Source of the DNA: Mucilaginibacter empetricola
Lineage (GTDB): Bacteria; Bacteroidota; Bacteroidia; Sphingobacteriales; Sphingobacteriaceae
Direction: 5' to 3'
Length of the DNA: 64,000 nt
Assembly (NCBI RefSeq): GCF_024808665.1
Contig: NZ_JANUBZ010000002.1
Span: 378,017 to 442,016, forward strand
Part shown: in pieces, positions 17,729 to 27,269 of the stretch
Layout: each line of letters begins with the position of its first letter
How positions within the stretch are numbered: the first letter of the stretch is position 1
Notes under the pieces: model-generated
What the model was told of the DNA's origin: nothing
The model's database searches: none
Seen by the model: only the letters and a program-made list of their open reading frames with translations
Position numbers and translations under genes: made by a program

Positions 17729-18061
17729 ATGAACATTTTTAAAGTTAAGATAAACTTTGAGGCAAAGGGACATGAAAGCATCGAGCTTCCCATAGCCGAG
17801 GGTGAATCTGTTTTGGACGTATGCCTGGAGAACGGCATTGAATTGCAACACAATTGCGGTGGCGTGTGCGGATGCAGCACCTGCCATGTTTATGTGAACA
17901 GAGGGATGGATAATATCCAGGAAATTTCTGACAAGGAAGAGGATTTTATCGATAGAGCGGTTAACCCGCGTATAAACTCTCGCCTGGGTTGCCAGTGTGT
18001 TATATTAGATGGCGACATTGAAGTAACCTTGCCCGATCAATCGCAGTTTTTGGGACATTAA
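17729..18061 (+). CDS. fdx: Adrenodoxin-type [2Fe-2S] ferredoxin
   Basis: Soluble one-electron carrier, probably serving iron-sulfur assembly. 110 residues. Ligands are in NCGGVCGCSTCHVYV (Cys43, Cys49, Cys52), and the fourth in RLGCQC (Cys88). Extra cysteines at 47 and 90 are unusual. The spacing C-x5-C-x2-C and the LGCQ block are those of ISC-type ferredoxins. iscX follows after 62 bases, as in the enterobacterial isc operon, which supports an ISC role even though iscSUA and hscBA are not here. Confidence 0.92.
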   Translation: MNIFKVKINFEAKGHESIELPIAEGESVLDVCLENGIELQHNCGGVCGCSTCHVYVNRGMDNIQEISDKEEDFIDRAVNPRINSRLGCQCVILDGDIEVTLPDQSQFLGH

Positions 18062-18069
18062 TATATTTG
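18062..18069 (+). promoter_or_regulatory. -7 promoter box TATATTTG after fdx, before iscX
   Basis: Exact TAnnTTTG match starting on the base after the ferredoxin stop codon and 54 bases before the iscX ATG. It could give iscX its own transcript; the match alone is weak evidence. Confidence 0.35.
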
Positions 18070-18123
18070 TCCTTAATTTTATTAGATAACTATTACACTG
18101 AATAAGTTATAATATTCAAAAAA

Positions 18124-18366
18124 ATGACAGACAACAAGTTTAGCCTGCCTATACACTGGAACGATCATGAAGATATAGCCATTGAACTTTATGAAAAGTT
18201 TGGTGATGATTTTGATGAATCGAAAATATACCGTATCCGTTTTACTGAGCTTTTAGATTGGATACTTTCATTGCCTAATTTTGCAGGCACACGCGAAGAA
18301 TCAAACGAAGGTCACCTGGAGCAGATCCAATCGGCCTGGGTTTATGAGTGGCGCGATAATCAATAA
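18124..18366 (+). CDS. iscX: Fe-S cluster assembly protein IscX
   Basis: Small acidic adaptor that binds cysteine desulfurase and modulates iron supply. 80 residues, a little longer than the 66 of E. coli. The family pattern is clear: HWNDHEDIAIELYEKFGDDF, then VRFTDL-like IRFTELLDWILSLPNFAG, SNEGHLEQIQSAWVYEW at the end. The 62-base gap after fdx and shared orientation suggest an fdx-iscX unit. Confidence 0.9.
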   Translation: MTDNKFSLPIHWNDHEDIAIELYEKFGDDFDESKIYRIRFTELLDWILSLPNFAGTREESNEGHLEQIQSAWVYEWRDNQ

Positions 18367-18450
18367 TATCGCGACAATATAAGGCGGCTTTTTCTATTGA
18401 TAAATTGTATTTATTGTAATCACCAAGCACATCGGTGAAATTCTATAATT

Positions 18451-18972
18451 ATGGAATCCTTTTTAAGTAAACTAAAAGAAATTACCACATTAGTTTTTGA
18501 TGTTGATGGGGTATTGACAGATGGCTCCATTTTTGTAACGGAAGAGGGCTTGCAAAGCCGCGTTTTCAATATAAAAGATGGCTATGCCATTCAGCTTGCC
18601 GTAAAATGCGGGTATAATGTTTGCACCGTTTCCGGAAGCCGCTCAAAAAGCCAATTATACCGATTAAACAGTTTAGGTGTTAAGGATGTTTACATGGGCA
18701 TCCATACCAAAATTGATAAACTCAAATTCTACCTCGAAGAAAAAAGCATCAGATCAGAAAATGTTTTATACATGGGCGATGATATCCCCGATTTGGAGGC
18801 TATGCAATATGTTGGCCTACCCGTTTGCCCGGCCGATGCGGTTGAAGAAATTAAAGCAGTGAGTAAATATGTATCGCCAATTGCCGGTGGCAGAGGTTGC
18901 GCCCGCGATGTAATTGAAAAAGTATTGAAAATACAGGGCAAATGGCTAAATGAAGGTGCTTATAGCTGGTAA
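18451..18972 (+). CDS. kdsC: KdsC-type HAD phosphatase (3-deoxy-D-manno-octulosonate 8-phosphate phosphatase)
   Basis: Hydrolyses KDO-8-phosphate in lipopolysaccharide inner-core synthesis. 173 residues, the compact C0-type HAD size that works as a tetramer. Motif I is LVFDVDGVLTDGS (Asp17, Asp19), motif II VSGSRSKS, and motif IV YMGDDIPDLEAM. The C-terminal glycine-rich segment SPIAGGRGCARDVIEKVL is typical of KdsC. kdsA and kdsB are not adjacent. The neighbouring maf gene, 60 bases on, has its own promoter box. A paralogous N-acylneuraminate phosphatase function cannot be excluded. Confidence 0.88.
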   Translation: MESFLSKLKEITTLVFDVDGVLTDGSIFVTEEGLQSRVFNIKDGYAIQLAVKCGYNVCTVSGSRSKSQLYRLNSLGVKDVYMGIHTKIDKLKFYLEEKSIRSENVLYMGDDIPDLEAMQYVGLPVCPADAVEEIKAVSKYVSPIAGGRGCARDVIEKVLKIQGKWLNEGAYSW

Positions 18973-18998
18973 TCAGTATTTCGCATTTTAATATAATT

Positions 18999-19006
18999 TA
19001 CCTTTG
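18999..19006 (+). promoter_or_regulatory. -7 promoter box TACCTTTG before maf
   Basis: Exact TAnnTTTG match 26 bases before the maf ATG at 19033. Confidence 0.55.
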
Positions 19007-19032
19007 TACTACTATCTACCGACAAAATAAAC

Positions 19033-19596
19033 ATGAGTCCACACAAATTTATTCTTGCTTCAAAATCGCCCCGCCGCCAGGAATTATTGAAATTGATGGG
19101 CGTAGATTTCCGGATTGTTTTAAAGGAGGTTGATGAATCATATCCCGCCAGTTTAAAGCCCGAGGAGGTTGCAGTTTATATTGCCGAAAAAAAAGCCAGG
19201 GCTTTTGATGAGGATGTTACCGACGAGATTGTGCTCACCGCAGATACCATTGTTTGTATTGATGATAAAATTTTAGGTAAACCCGAAAATGCAGCCCATG
19301 CCATAAAGATGCTGGAAACATTGTCGGGCCGGATGCATACCGTAATAACTGGCGTTTGCTTATTTTATAAGCAGCAATATCACAGCTTTTCTGATGTTTC
19401 GGAAGTGTATTTTAGTGAGCTGAGTGACGAGGAAATTACCAGCTATGTTGAAAAGTACAAACCATTTGACAAAGCCGGCTCTTACGGTATTCAGGAACGC
19501 ATAGGACTTATTGGTATAGAACGCATCAATGGTTCTTATACCAATGTAGTTGGTTTGCCTACCGAGAAACTGTACCAGGAACTGAAGAAATTATAA
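19033..19596 (+). CDS. maf: Maf family nucleoside triphosphate pyrophosphatase
   Basis: Hydrolyses dTTP/UTP and modified nucleotides to monophosphates, acting as house-cleaning enzyme. 187 residues, normal length. The N-terminal signature LASKSPRRQELL (Ser and two Arg), VLTADTIVCIDDKILGKP and the DKAGSYGIQ block are diagnostic of the YhdE-type subfamily. Single gene with its own -7 box. Confidence 0.95.
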   Translation: MSPHKFILASKSPRRQELLKLMGVDFRIVLKEVDESYPASLKPEEVAVYIAEKKARAFDEDVTDEIVLTADTIVCIDDKILGKPENAAHAIKMLETLSGRMHTVITGVCLFYKQQYHSFSDVSEVYFSELSDEEITSYVEKYKPFDKAGSYGIQERIGLIGIERINGSYTNVVGLPTEKLYQELKKL

Positions 19597-19622
19597 AAGG
19601 CAAATACTTCATATCATTGTCG

Positions 19623-20876
19623 CTAATTTTCCGCTTTCCATATCATGGCCGATAGAATTCTTTGTTTTCTGCAAGGATGATCGAAAAATATAATCTCCTC
19701 CCAATATCCCGGGTCAATTTTGTGATTATCAGCCGATTTTAACATTAATGACGCAAAAGCATCAGGCTGACGAGCTGCATTTAAACCATAATTGTCTGCC
19801 TGTATTTCAACTACGCGCGTTATGGAGTTGGTAACCGGGGTTAAAATAAAAAAGTAAAAGGTAAATAGAAATACTACCAACGGCAGGCTGGCAATATTTT
19901 GTATGCCCTTTATTTCCCACCTATCGCCATAAGTTTTAATGAGTTTAGTTATTGACCATTGAACCAATTTAAACCCAAGTACAATTAGTAATCCATACTC
20001 GAGTGTCAGGATAAAAAGATGGCACAATACATAATGCCCCATTTCGTGCGCCAGGGCTGCCTTAATTTCATTGTCAGAGCAATGATTAAGCATGTTATCA
20101 TTTAATGATATCATGGCTGTGCCCGCAAAACCGGTAACCTCGGCATTAAATACCTTTGTTTTTGTAGACTCATTATAAACATAAACATTGTTTACATCTA
20201 TCCGGTTGGCCCTGGCCATCGATAATATCTCATTTTTAAGATTGCCGTTTTTGAGCGGCGTATATTGATTAAATATCGGTGCAATAAAAACAGGGTAAAT
20301 GATAATAATACCTATAATAAAGGCAACCGAAATACATGCACCCCAAATCCACCAGTTTTCTTTTGTCTTTTTGAAGATGGCATATACCAAAACAAAAAAT
20401 GGCGCAGCTATGATCAGCTCAACGACAAAAGTGATCAGATCATTTAAGAACCATTGAAGAAAACCCACATTGGAAAAACCATACTGATTTTCGCGGATAA
20501 AATTCTGATAAATATCCAGCGGTAACGATAATAGGAATACCAGTAAAAAATAAAAAATGATATACAGGAAGTTACCACGGTTAGTACCCTTGATTTTGCC
20601 GGTGCGTCTTAAAAGGTAGTCAGACAATCCACCAAAAAGAAATAACCAGGCAATTATAGCGGAACATACCATGTTCCAGAGTAGTAGCCAATAGTCACCC
20701 TCGCAATAGCTATCGGCTTTTTGGCGTGCGGCAACAGGTATTGTATTTACTAATTGTGCTGTTGCCTTTTCAGCATCAAAATGAGTGATAATATGGCTAC
20801 TTATTGTTTGATTGGTTTGTGCGCAAGCAAGGGTAAAGCCTAGCAGACAAAAAAAGAGAATAACAGGGGTTTTCAT
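19623..20876 (-). CDS. M48 family (Ste24-like) membrane metalloprotease
   Basis: Zinc protease of the CAAX protease 1 type, likely involved in envelope quality control. 417 residues. A signal-like first helix (ends LACAQ) is followed by a Peptidase_M48_N region with several membrane helices and then the catalytic helix LAHEMGHYVL (His277-Glu278-x2-His281), with the third ligand probably in RVVEIQADNYGLNAA. That layout corresponds to Ste24 rather than to the smaller HtpX. Convergent with maf, with only 26 bases between, and no clear terminator there. Confidence 0.9.
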   Translation of the reverse strand: MKTPVILFFCLLGFTLACAQTNQTISSHIITHFDAEKATAQLVNTIPVAARQKADSYCEGDYWLLLWNMVCSAIIAWLFLFGGLSDYLLRRTGKIKGTNRGNFLYIIFYFLLVFLLSLPLDIYQNFIRENQYGFSNVGFLQWFLNDLITFVVELIIAAPFFVLVYAIFKKTKENWWIWGACISVAFIIGIIIIYPVFIAPIFNQYTPLKNGNLKNEILSMARANRIDVNNVYVYNESTKTKVFNAEVTGFAGTAMISLNDNMLNHCSDNEIKAALAHEMGHYVLCHLFILTLEYGLLIVLGFKLVQWSITKLIKTYGDRWEIKGIQNIASLPLVVFLFTFYFFILTPVTNSITRVVEIQADNYGLNAARQPDAFASLMLKSADNHKIDPGYWEEIIFFDHPCRKQRILSAMIWKAEN

Positions 20877-20982
20877 CGGTATTTATTGGTGTGATGTTTT
20901 TAATACTTACAGCAAAATAAATACTATAGGTGCAATGAAATTTGTACAAATGCGACAATTTAGCCAGTAAATTATCAGTCAT

Positions 20983-21735
20983 TTACGGAAAACGGGGGCC
21001 CGGCCATATTTCTGACGGCGTTAGCCCCGAATATTTTTTTACTTCGCGCGTTAAATGCGCATGGTCATAATAACCTGCTTCAAAAGCCACATCCATCAAT
21101 TTTCCGTTTAGTCTACTTTTTTGAAGCATTTTTAGCGCTTTTTGAAAGCGTACAATGGCGATAAATTCTTTTGGGCCCATGCCCATCGTTTTATTAAAGG
21201 CACGCTCCATAGTACGGGTGCTCATATTGCATTTCTGGGCCAGCAAATCAACCTGCATAATGTTACGATAACTATGAACCACTTCGGTTACAGATGAAAT
21301 ATTACTTATTTTATTTTTTTTGGTGATGAAAAATTTGTCAAGTCTTTTGGGCAACAGCTCGTCCAAATCTAAAATTGAATAAAGCTGCTTGTCTTGAAAT
21401 TCAATAATCTGGTCAACAATTTCAAATAAGGGCAGGTTATAAAAAATAGGAAGACCACCTGCCTTAAACTTTATGCCTATAAAAGTACTGTTTGGGAAAC
21501 TATTGATAAAGCTGGATAAAGTATTAGCGCCGCCCATATAAACGCAACCCGGCGACAACGAGACATGATCGTTAAATTTAGCTTCAGCGCTGCCGAAGTT
21601 GATGAAAATGTCTGTATCCACATCCGCAAATAACGGCACGTTAACTGCTGTAAAAGTAGCATCAGTTTGTAAAATCCAGTAATAGGCTATATGCCTCTGC
21701 AATGAAATATCTGGCAAATATTTAATGTATTTCAT
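20983..21735 (-). CDS. AraC-family transcriptional regulator
   Basis: DNA-binding regulator. 250 residues. The N-terminal 130 residues (YLPDISLQRHIAYYWILQ to AGGLPIFYNLPLFEI) match the DUF6597-like sensor seen in Bacteroidota AraC proteins. The C-terminal double helix-turn-helix runs from about 150 to 245, with CNMSTRTMERAFNKTMGMGP and DVAFEAGYYDHAHLTREVKK as the two recognition regions. Its target is unknown; the M48 protease gene downstream (starting 106 bases beyond its stop) and the M1 peptidase gene upstream are on the same strand. Confidence 0.9.
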   Translation of the reverse strand: MKYIKYLPDISLQRHIAYYWILQTDATFTAVNVPLFADVDTDIFINFGSAEAKFNDHVSLSPGCVYMGGANTLSSFINSFPNSTFIGIKFKAGGLPIFYNLPLFEIVDQIIEFQDKQLYSILDLDELLPKRLDKFFITKKNKISNISSVTEVVHSYRNIMQVDLLAQKCNMSTRTMERAFNKTMGMGPKEFIAIVRFQKALKMLQKSRLNGKLMDVAFEAGYYDHAHLTREVKKYSGLTPSEIWPGPRFP

Positions 21736-21809
21736 TTATAACAGCGTTAAACCCGTTTTTAACTAATTGGGTGATAGATAAAACTAAGTTAAGTAATGTC
21801 ATAAAATAA

Positions 21810-21854
21810 TTCAACCATCAAAAGAAGCTAAAAACTGCTCTTTTGATGGTTGAA
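21810..21854 (-). terminator. Terminator after the M1 peptidase gene
   Basis: TTCAACCATCAAAAGA pairs exactly with TCTTTTGATGGTTGAA around a 13-base loop, a 16-base-pair stem starting 18 bases beyond the M1 peptidase stop. There is no long T run after it. Confidence 0.65.
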
Positions 21855-21871
21855 TTTCAGGGTTAACGGTG

Positions 21872-23872
21872 TTATTTTACCGTTAAGGTATTGTTTTTTC
21901 TATCCATATCAGGCAATGCACCATCAGTGTCAATGGTAACACTATCCACATCAGTTGTTGTAGGGATAACAAAAGTGATAGCTTTGTTTTGCAGCCAGGT
22001 TTCAACCGGTAAGCTCATACGGTATTTGCTGCCGTCTTTTAGTTTGGCTTCAATGGTAAACGGCATAGCCATTTGCTCTTTGTTGGCAACAGTTACCGAT
22101 ATTCCTTTTTTAGCATCTCCACCAACATATTTGGCATCAACCAAAGCTAAATCAAGCGACCAATTGTTATAGAACCAGCCTTTCCAGAACCATGAAAGAT
22201 CTTCTCCACCGCCATTATCCATTGATCTGAAAAAATCATCAGGCTGTGGATGTTTATATGCCCAGTTATGGATGTAATTTTTGAAAGCATAGTCAAATCT
22301 ATCTTTCCCTAAAATTTGCTCGCGCAGTAACACCAAACCAAACGCAGGTTTAAAGTAAACTATAGGGTGACGGTATTTTTCAGGAACTGCATCGGCAGCA
22401 GTCATAATAACCGGTGCTTTGGGGTCGGCAATAATCGGAACAATCTCATCCGCCGGATCGCCTCCGCCCGGTGCGTATTCGCCATCTCTTTTGGGCGCAA
22501 ATTCGCCATTGTTGAAGTTATCAGATGCATAAATGTCGATAAAAGTATTAAAACCTTCATCCATCCATCCAAAGCGACGTTCATCGCTACCGACAATCAT
22601 CGGGAACCAGTTATGGCCAATTTCGTGCGCGGTAACCCAGTAAAGTTCTTTGCCTTTATCGGTAATGCCGTCAAAAACAATTCCCGGGTATTCCATACCA
22701 CCTGCAATGCCGGCCTCATTAATGGCTACAGGGTAGGGGTATACAAACCATTTTTCAGAGAAATATTCGATAGATTTTTTCAGATATTCGGTGGCGCGTC
22801 CCCATGCATCATTACCGGCGCTTTCAATTGGGTAAACAGACATAGAAAGCGATTTTTTGCCTTCGGGCAAATTAACCCGGGCTGCATCCCAGATATAAGC
22901 TTTTGATACACCAAAGGCCACATCGCGGGTGTTCAACATTTTAAAGTGCCAGGTTAAGGTTGATTTTGCTGATTGACGGAATGAATGATTATTCACCTCA
23001 TCGGCAGTTTTAATCATCACCGTTTTGTCGCTATTGCGGGCTGCGGCAAGCCTGCTGATTTGATTTGGAGTAAGTACTTCTGTTGGGTTTAATAACTCGC
23101 CTGAGCCTGCTACAATCATATCAGCAGGAACAGTCACCTGGTAGTCGATATTACCATATTCCAGATAAAACTCACCAGGACCTAAAAATGGCAGGGTATC
23201 CCAGCCGCGGGTATCGTCATAAACGCACATGCGCGGGAACCATTGGGCGATTTCATAGATCTTGCCATTTTTGGTATCTACATAATCAGTACGGTTACCA
23301 AAGTTGCCCGGGATGGTGTATTTATATTTAATGGTAAAGGTGATTACCCCGCCATGTGGCAATACCGCCTTGGGCAAGCGAATTTGCATGCGGGTATCAG
23401 CCACAATAAAATCGGCTTTAGTTGATACCTGACCATTGTTAACATAAATCGATTCAATTTGATAACCGTCGGTGTGTTGTTCGGGGGCAGGGGCAAAGCC
23501 GGTTACAAAGTTAGACCGAGCGTCTTTTTTATAGGTGTTTTGGTCGAGCTGCAGCCATAAATAAGACAATGCATCCGGACTGTTATTGGTATAGTTAATT
23601 TTTTCGGTTGATGTTATCGTTTTGGCGGTAGTATCCAATGAGGTATTTATCCAATAATCTACCCGGTTTTGCCAGTATTTTTCTCCGGGTGCTCCGTTTG
23701 GCGAATGGAACTCATTGCCCTTTTCGCTATAAAACAGAGGTGAAAAAAGTTCTGAAGGCTGATAGCCCGATGATATAGTGTCGTTGGTGCTTGCGGGGCG
23801 CCGTCTTCTTTGAGCGTTGGCTGTTATAGTTAGAACAGACAATAAAATAATGAGCGTAAATTTTGATTTCAT
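21872..23872 (-). CDS. M1 family zinc aminopeptidase, secreted
   Basis: Probable periplasmic or surface aminopeptidase. 666 residues from the ATG at 23872, chosen because it gives a clean signal peptide ([21 protein letters not shown]); the frame remains open back to 23947. The zinc site is [20 protein letters not shown] followed by WMDEGFN: His416, Glu417, His420 and the distal Glu 19 residues later. The exopeptidase motif GGMEY appears as [13 protein letters not shown]-terminal beta-domain (about 570-660) follows. Located 75 bases downstream of the Ppx/GppA gene. Confidence 0.9.
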   Translation of the reverse strand: MKSKFTLIILLSVLTITANAQRRRRPASTNDTISSGYQPSELFSPLFYSEKGNEFHSPNGAPGEKYWQNRVDYWINTSLDTTAKTITSTEKINYTNNSPDALSYLWLQLDQNTYKKDARSNFVTGFAPAPEQHTDGYQIESIYVNNGQVSTKADFIVADTRMQIRLPKAVLPHGGVITFTIKYKYTIPGNFGNRTDYVDTKNGKIYEIAQWFPRMCVYDDTRGWDTLPFLGPGEFYLEYGNIDYQVTVPADMIVAGSGELLNPTEVLTPNQISRLAAARNSDKTVMIKTADEVNNHSFRQSAKSTLTWHFKMLNTRDVAFGVSKAYIWDAARVNLPEGKKSLSMSVYPIESAGNDAWGRATEYLKKSIEYFSEKWFVYPYPVAINEAGIAGGMEYPGIVFDGITDKGKELYWVTAHEIGHNWFPMIVGSDERRFGWMDEGFNTFIDIYASDNFNNGEFAPKRDGEYAPGGGDPADEIVPIIADPKAPVIMTAADAVPEKYRHPIVYFKPAFGLVLLREQILGKDRFDYAFKNYIHNWAYKHPQPDDFFRSMDNGGGEDLSWFWKGWFYNNWSLDLALVDAKYVGGDAKKGISVTVANKEQMAMPFTIEAKLKDGSKYRMSLPVETWLQNKAITFVIPTTTDVDSVTIDTDGALPDMDRKNNTLTVK

Positions 23873-23947
23873 ATAATGCTTAGTTACTGGCAGCAATATA
23901 CGAAGGATGCAATAAATTATCAGTTGGCTTTTAAAATGATACAGCAC

Positions 23948-24895
23948 TTAGCCCATCATCTCAGCTAAAACCCCTTCTTTTAATGAACTGGTAGACATGA
24001 TTACCTTATTTATTTCCAATTTTTCGATAACGAAACGGGTTAACAGCGAAGCCACAACAATCATATCTATCCGTACAGGTATAATCCCTTTGGCTTCCAG
24101 CCGTTGCTGATGGGTTGATAATACAATTCTTTCTATCAAAGTTAAAAGCTTATCCGGTTCAAAACTATAATGTTTCGTTTGCTTTATATCGAATGGCTTG
24201 TCTTTGTCCAGTTCTGTTATTTCGGCATAACTTTCAAATACTCCCGAAGAGCCAATCATGTTTTCAATAGGATATTTTGCTGCCGCGATAAAGAGATCTT
24301 TTAGGCAGTCTTCTAAGTATAGATTTAATGCATTAATAGAGTCAGGGGGAATAGGATCAGTACGATGAAATTTATCCATTAGTCTCGCCGCACCAATTTC
24401 AAAGCTTTGTTTCCAAAGCATTTCATCTTTATTGCAAATAATAAACTCAACACTACCGCCGCCTATGTCAACTATCAGGCTGTTTTGCTCCGAAAGGCAT
24501 CCGTCAGCTTTTACGCCTTTATAGATGAATGTAGCCTCAGCATCACCATCAATTATTTCAATGGCTATACCTGTTTGAGTTTTAACCTCGTCAATAAACG
24601 CTTGTCCGTTAGCCGCGCTGCGCAGTGCCGAAGTGGCAATGGCCCTTACCTGATGAACGTTGTTTGCTGCTATCAATTCGCCAAAATGCTGCATGGCTTT
24701 AATGCCGCGTTCAAAAGCAGCCGGCTGAATAAACCCTTTGTTAATACCACCTTCGCCTATTTTAACGGCTTGTTGCTGGTGCACAATTTCTTTTATACCG
24801 GATTGATCTGCTTCAACAATCAACAAGTGAAAGGTGTTGGTGCCAAGGTCCATAACCCCCCAGCCCCCTAAAGGGGGAGTTTTTTTATTATTCAT
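23948..24895 (-). CDS. ppx: Ppx/GppA family phosphatase
   Basis: Exopolyphosphatase or guanosine-pentaphosphate phosphohydrolase of the ASKHA fold. 315 residues, the short one-domain form lacking the C-terminal HD region. Motifs: GVMDLGTNTFHLLI (phosphate 1), IATSALRSAANGQ, and IVDIGGGSVEFII (phosphate 2). The start is in doubt. From the ATG at 24895 (preceded by TAGGAGA) the first 13 residues include KTPPLGGWG, encoded by a G/C-run intergenic repeat. The inner ATG at 24853 would begin directly at MDLGTN and lacks the usual residues of the first strand. The longer form is preferred. Confidence 0.85.
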   Translation of the reverse strand: MNNKKTPPLGGWGVMDLGTNTFHLLIVEADQSGIKEIVHQQQAVKIGEGGINKGFIQPAAFERGIKAMQHFGELIAANNVHQVRAIATSALRSAANGQAFIDEVKTQTGIAIEIIDGDAEATFIYKGVKADGCLSEQNSLIVDIGGGSVEFIICNKDEMLWKQSFEIGAARLMDKFHRTDPIPPDSINALNLYLEDCLKDLFIAAAKYPIENMIGSSGVFESYAEITELDKDKPFDIKQTKHYSFEPDKLLTLIERIVLSTHQQRLEAKGIIPVRIDMIVVASLLTRFVIEKLEINKVIMSTSSLKEGVLAEMMG

Positions 24896-24946
24896 TGGGT
24901 TTCTCCTATCAAAAATTATTCCTGCTTTAGGGGGCTAGGGGGTTTA
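24854..24946. repeat. Inverted GC-run repeat spanning the ppx start
   Basis: AACCCCCCAGCCCCCTAAAG (24854-24873) and CTTTAGGGGGCTAGGGGGTT (24925-24944) are reverse complements at 19 of 20 bases. The CCCCCTAAAGGGGG core is also self-complementary. One copy lies in the ppx coding frame, the other touches the stop codon of the ABC permease gene. The ppx ATG at 24895 would be in the loop of the hairpin. Confidence 0.85.
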
Positions 24947-26176
24947 TTCTTTATAAAAGAACCATTTTACCAGTTCTTTATAGCTTGTTTTTTTGCCATA
25001 CATTAAAATACCCACACGGTAAATACGCGATGCCACGTAAGTGGTAAATAAAAAACCAACAATCATTAATACCATGGAAATGCCTAACTGCCAACCGGGC
25101 ACATTGTAAGGAATACGCACCATCATAGCTACCGGAGCCGAAAGCGGAATCATGGACAACCATACCGCCAACGGACTATCAGGCGCCTGAAAAAGCCAGG
25201 ATACGGATAATAAATAGGTAAACAACAATGGCAGGGTGATAGGAAACATAAACTGTTGTGTTTCGGTCTCGCTATCAACCGCCGAGCCGACAGCTGCAAA
25301 AAGGGCACTGTAAAAAAGAAAGCCCGAGATCCAATAAAAAATAAAGCAACCTATTTCATAACCTGCATTTGAGCCCAGGTTGTGCATGAAAATGTAAATA
25401 GGACTTTGTGATGATGAGCTGCTATGTCCGACGAAGTAGCTTATTCCGGCAGAAAGAACAATCCATAAAATGAACTGCGTGAGTCCAACTAAACCAACTC
25501 CGATAATTTTGCCCATCATTAACTGAAACGGCTTTACCGACGATACAATAACTTCAATAATACGACTGGTTTTTTCTTCAATAACACCACGCATTACCTG
25601 TGCACCGTAAATAAATATAGACATATAAATTAAAATGGCCCCGGCAAAACTCAATGCATAAGTAGCACCTATACTGGTGCTTTTTTCGCCAGATGATGTC
25701 ATTTCGCTTGATTTGATGACGATGTTACTTTTTATTTGATGCAATCGTGCGGTATCAATACCGGCATTTACCAAACTAATGCCCGATGCTATATCATTCA
25801 TCTGCCGTTGCACATTATCCGTTAACGAAAGCGTGGTTTTCTTTTTGGCATAAAGCACCACGGTATCTTTTGCATTTGCCGGGATGCCGAGTACCAGATC
25901 GTCATCATCTTTCAAATTGACTTTTGCCTGGTCTACTGTACCATCAGGGTAATTGTATTTTACGTATTTCTCGCTCTGGAATTTTCCTTTGTACTGGCCG
26001 CTGTTATCAATCACGTTAACAACGTGCATGGTTTCGTTTTGGTCGGTGGCAACGTAGGCAATAACGGCGTACATGGCTGCAATAAGGGCAGGCACCAGCA
26101 ATGTCATCACGATGAATGATTTTTTCCTTACCCTGGTAATGTACTCGCGCTGTATAATTAGTAAAACTTTGTTCAT
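24944..26176 (-). CDS. ABC-2 type transporter permease (NatB-like)
   Basis: Membrane subunit of an exporter whose substrate is unknown; NatAB-type systems extrude sodium or antibiotics. 410 residues. An N-terminal helix (FIVMTLLVPALIAAMYAVIAYV) is followed by an extracytoplasmic domain to about residue 175 and then five further helices, the usual ABC-2 membrane_3 arrangement; GVIEEKTSRIIEVIVSSVKP is the family coupling-helix signature. The ATPase gene ends 3 bases upstream of its ATG, so the pair is an operon transcribed on the minus strand. Confidence 0.9.
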   Translation of the reverse strand: MNKVLLIIQREYITRVRKKSFIVMTLLVPALIAAMYAVIAYVATDQNETMHVVNVIDNSGQYKGKFQSEKYVKYNYPDGTVDQAKVNLKDDDDLVLGIPANAKDTVVLYAKKKTTLSLTDNVQRQMNDIASGISLVNAGIDTARLHQIKSNIVIKSSEMTSSGEKSTSIGATYALSFAGAILIYMSIFIYGAQVMRGVIEEKTSRIIEVIVSSVKPFQLMMGKIIGVGLVGLTQFILWIVLSAGISYFVGHSSSSSQSPIYIFMHNLGSNAGYEIGCFIFYWISGFLFYSALFAAVGSAVDSETETQQFMFPITLPLLFTYLLSVSWLFQAPDSPLAVWLSMIPLSAPVAMMVRIPYNVPGWQLGISMVLMIVGFLFTTYVASRIYRVGILMYGKKTSYKELVKWFFYKE

Positions 26177-26179
26177 GGC

Positions 26180-27088
26180 TTAAGGGATTAGGCTTACTTT
26201 TTCAATAAATATTTCATTCATGCTTGGTATAACTTCCTGCAACATATTGATATGTGTTTTAGGGATAAGGTATTTCAAAACATCGTTGGAAGTATTGCCC
26301 TTATTCAGTTTTATTTTGATAGTGCGGCTATAATCAAATCCCTCCGTTTCGGTAATCAGTTCAAAGGGTGGTTCGCCGTTAAATTCCAGCTTATCGCCGG
26401 TGTACTCAATTAAAAAAATATTATTACGATAAGTGTTTTTGATATCCCTAATAGGGCCATCCAATATTTTTTTTGAGTTATGAAGCAGCGCTATGCTGTC
26501 GCAAAGTTCTTCTACCGATTCCATCCGATGGGTAGAGAACAGGATAGTAGTACCTTTTTTATTTAGCTCCAGTATCTCTTCTTTTATTATTTCGGCATTT
26601 ACCGGGTCGAAGCCGCTGAACGGTTCATCCAGGATGATCAGATCTGGTTCGTGCAGAACAGTAGCTACAAACTGAGCCTTTTGCTGCATACCCTTTGATA
26701 GTTCTTCAATCTTCATTTTCCACCAGGTTTGCATACCCAGTTTTTCGAACCATAGTTTTAACCGTTTGGTTGCCTCATCGCGACTCAAACCTTTCAGACG
26801 GGCCAGGTAAATCATCTGTTCGCCAATCTCCATTTTTTTATAAAGGCCACGTTCTTCGGGTAAATAGCCAATACGTTCAATGTGTGATTGATTAAGTTTT
26901 TCGCCATCAAAATAAACCTCGCCTTCGTCTGGCGCCGTTATTTGATTAATAATACGTATAAGCGAAGTTTTACCAGCTCCATTTGGCCCCAACAGACCAA
27001 ATACCTGACCGCTTTTAACTTCCAGACTCACATCGTTTAAAGCCGTGTGCCCGGCATATTGCTTAACAATGTTGCGAATGCTTAACAT
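26180..27088 (-). CDS. ABC transporter ATP-binding protein (NatA-like)
   Basis: ATPase partner of the permease at 24944-26176. 302 residues from the ATG at 27088 (MLSIRNIVKQYAGHTALNDV); the open frame extends to 27265 but the extra 59 residues are not ABC-like. Walker A GLLGPNGAGKTSLIR, signature ELSKGMQQK, Walker B LIILDEPFSGFDP, and a C-terminal DUF4162 extension typical of NatA-like and drug-export ATPases (ENIFLIEYTGDKLEF region onward). Confidence 0.92.
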   Translation of the reverse strand: MLSIRNIVKQYAGHTALNDVSLEVKSGQVFGLLGPNGAGKTSLIRIINQITAPDEGEVYFDGEKLNQSHIERIGYLPEERGLYKKMEIGEQMIYLARLKGLSRDEATKRLKLWFEKLGMQTWWKMKIEELSKGMQQKAQFVATVLHEPDLIILDEPFSGFDPVNAEIIKEEILELNKKGTTILFSTHRMESVEELCDSIALLHNSKKILDGPIRDIKNTYRNNIFLIEYTGDKLEFNGEPPFELITETEGFDYSRTIKIKLNKGNTSNDVLKYLIPKTHINMLQEVIPSMNEIFIEKVSLIP

Positions 27089-27269
27089 AGATAAATGATT
27101 AGAATAGTTAAGATTTTTTGTGTTAGATACGAGGTACAATACAATGTTACATATTTTATTGAAACCATTGGGTGGGAGAAATGACGGAATAAACCGGAAT
27201 AATATGATATTTATATAATTATTTACACAACAGGGCTCGGCATACAGCCAATTATTATAACCCAAAACA

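Noticed and set aside
26180..27265. 59-residue N-terminal extension of the NatA-like ATPase
   Set aside because: The residues before MLSIRNIVKQY have no ABC similarity and the frame is only open by chance; family members begin at the equivalent of 27088.
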